DNA from: Pseudomonadota bacterium | Lineage (GTDB): Bacteria > Pseudomonadota > Gammaproteobacteria > Acidiferrobacterales > Acidiferrobacteraceae | Direction of reading: 5' to 3' | DNA: 8,435 bases | Assembly (NCBI GenBank): GCA_021795255.1 | Contig: JAJYPQ010000142.1 | Coordinates: forward strand, 1 to 8,435 | Shown here: piece after piece, positions 7,463-8,435 of the stretch | Position numbering within the stretch: the stretch's first letter is position 1 | How the letters are laid out: every line of letters begins with the position of its first letter | Position numbers and translations under genes: made by a program | The notes under the pieces: model-generated | What the model was told of the DNA's origin: nothing | Seen by the model: the letters and a program-made list of their open reading frames with translations, nothing else | The model's database searches: none

Positions 7463-8435
7463 AGCACTGTCCCCTCGTGGGCCGCTACCGTTTCTACATC
7501 TTTGTCGCCGCGACCCGAGAGATTGACCACGATGACCGCCTGAGGACCGAGCTTGCGCGCGAGTTCCTCGGCATAGGCGAGCGCGTGGCTCGATTCCAGG
7601 GCTGGCAAGATCCCCTCAAGGCGAGTCAAATTATGAAAGGCCGCCAAAGCCGCCTTATCGTCCACGGCGACATAATGAGCTCGGCCGCTATCCTTAAGCC
7701 AGGCATGTTCCGGCCCCACGCCTGGATAGTCGAGGCCAGCGGAAATCGAGTGGGTACCAGAGATTTGCCCGTCGCCGTCAAACATAAGATAGCTGCGCGT
7801 GCCATGGAGCACCCCGCGCCCGGCCCCGGTGGTCAAGGGCGCCGCATGCCGTCCCGAATCCAGACCCGCCCCGGCCGCCTCGACTCCATACAAGGCTACG
7901 CTCTCGTCTTCCAAGAACGCATAAAAAAGCCCCATGGCGTTGGAGCCGCCGCCCACGCAGGCCACGAGTGCCTCGGGCAAGCGCCCCTCCTGCTCCAGGA
8001 TTTGCGCGCGCGCTTCGCGTCCGATCACCGCCTGAAAGTCGCGCACCATCATAGGATACGGATGAGGCCCGCTCACCGAGCCTATGACATAAAAGGTGTC
8101 GTCCACAGACGTGGCCCAATCACGCATCGCCTCATTCATGGCGTCCTTTAGGGTCCGCGATCCGAGCGTCACGCTCACCACTTCGGCACCTAAAAGGCGC
8201 ATCCTGCGCACGTTGGGGGCCTGGCGCACGATATCCTCAGCACCCATGTAAATAGCGCAAGACAGCCCAAGGCGCGCGGCCACCGTCGCAGTCGCCACCC
8301 CGTGCTGGCCGGCCCCGGTCTCGGCGATAAGCCGCTTCTTGCCCATGCGTTTCGCGAGCAGAGCTTGTCCTATGGTGTTATTGACCTTATGCGCGCCGGT
8401 ATGATTTAGGTCCTCGCGCTTTAAATAAATGCGCG
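7450..8435 (-). CDS. trpB: Tryptophan synthase beta subunit, N-terminus beyond the window edge
   Basis: TrpB is the PLP enzyme that condenses indole with serine to give tryptophan. The window holds 327 codons plus the stop. About 71 N-terminal residues are missing, judged from the position of the PLP lysine. Reading from the right edge, the first complete codon is at 8433 and the protein runs [19 protein letters not shown], where the lysine of AHKVNN is the Schiff-base Lys (Salmonella Lys87). Other motifs are [11 protein letters not shown] with the catalytic Glu, the phosphate loop [34 protein letters not shown], and NLSGRGDKD with the serine that contacts the PLP ring nitrogen. The internal ATG at 8346 is not the start, since conserved sequence extends upstream of it. 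The stop TAA lies inside the start of trpA. Confidence 0.97.
   Translation of the reverse strand, partial: RIYLKREDLNHTGAHKVNNTIGQALLAKRMGKKRLIAETGAGQHGVATATVAARLGLSCAIYMGAEDIVRQAPNVRRMRLLGAEVVSVTLGSRTLKDAMNEAMRDWATSVDDTFYVIGSVSGPHPYPMMVRDFQAVIGREARAQILEQEGRLPEALVACVGGGSNAMGLFYAFLEDESVALYGVEAAGAGLDSGRHAAPLTTGAGRGVLHGTRSYLMFDGDGQISGTHSISAGLDYPGVGPEHAWLKDSGRAHYVAVDDKAALAAFHNLTRLEGILPALESSHALAYAEELARKLGPQAVIVVNLSGRGDKDVETVAAHEGTVLCHA
7471..7476 (-). promoter_or_regulatory. Ribosome binding site of trpA, inside trpB
   Basis: GAGGGG lies 8 bases before the GTG at 7462 and within the trpB coding sequence. It supports GTG as the trpA start. Confidence 0.65.

Overview
The window is a tightly packed block of chromosomal housekeeping genes, all read from the minus strand. 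Transcription runs from the right edge to the left in the order trpB (N-terminus cut off) - trpA - accD - folC - SPOR/DedD-like gene - cvpA - purF - metZ - unknown lipoprotein (C-terminus cut off). This order, the GC-rich sequence, a MetZ-type sulfhydrylase and the E. coli-like proteins point to a gammaproteobacterium, or a related beta- or acidithiobacillus-type proteobacterium. I cannot name the genus. No mobile element, CRISPR array, rRNA or tRNA is visible, and no stretch of more than 300 bases lacks a gene. The longest gap between genes is the 37 bases between cvpA and purF.

Right part (about 5757-8435): trpB and trpA encode the two subunits of tryptophan synthase. accD encodes the carboxyltransferase beta subunit of acetyl-CoA carboxylase. 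trpB/trpA overlap by 13 bases and trpA/accD by an ATGA. Middle (3409-5781): folC (folylpolyglutamate/dihydrofolate synthase) overlaps the end of accD. A 201-residue membrane-anchored SPOR protein follows, overlapping folC by 20 bases, and then the membrane protein gene cvpA, overlapping the SPOR gene by an ATGA. Left part (1-3371): purF (first committed step of purine synthesis), metZ (methionine synthesis) and a lipoprotein gene, 12 and 16 bases apart. The overlaps and short gaps, with no visible terminator or promoter between genes, suggest one operon with translational coupling. Three consecutive coupled genes have non-ATG starts: trpA GTG, folC TTG and SPOR GTG.

The one real anomaly is in purF. 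The reading frame is complete and aligns without gaps to E. coli-type PurF for about 503 codons. Codon 344 is an in-frame amber TAG, at 2342-2340, where relatives have serine. It separates the glutaminase domain and part of the transferase domain (343 residues) from the PRPP-binding motif (159 residues). A GTG codon directly follows the TAG, and the downstream half looks undamaged. This could be a sequencing or assembly error, a fresh nonsense mutation, amber suppression, or a protein made in two pieces by stop-restart translation. The sequence alone cannot decide between these. Apart from this I see a conserved, ordinary biosynthetic operon and no clear sign of an undescribed system.
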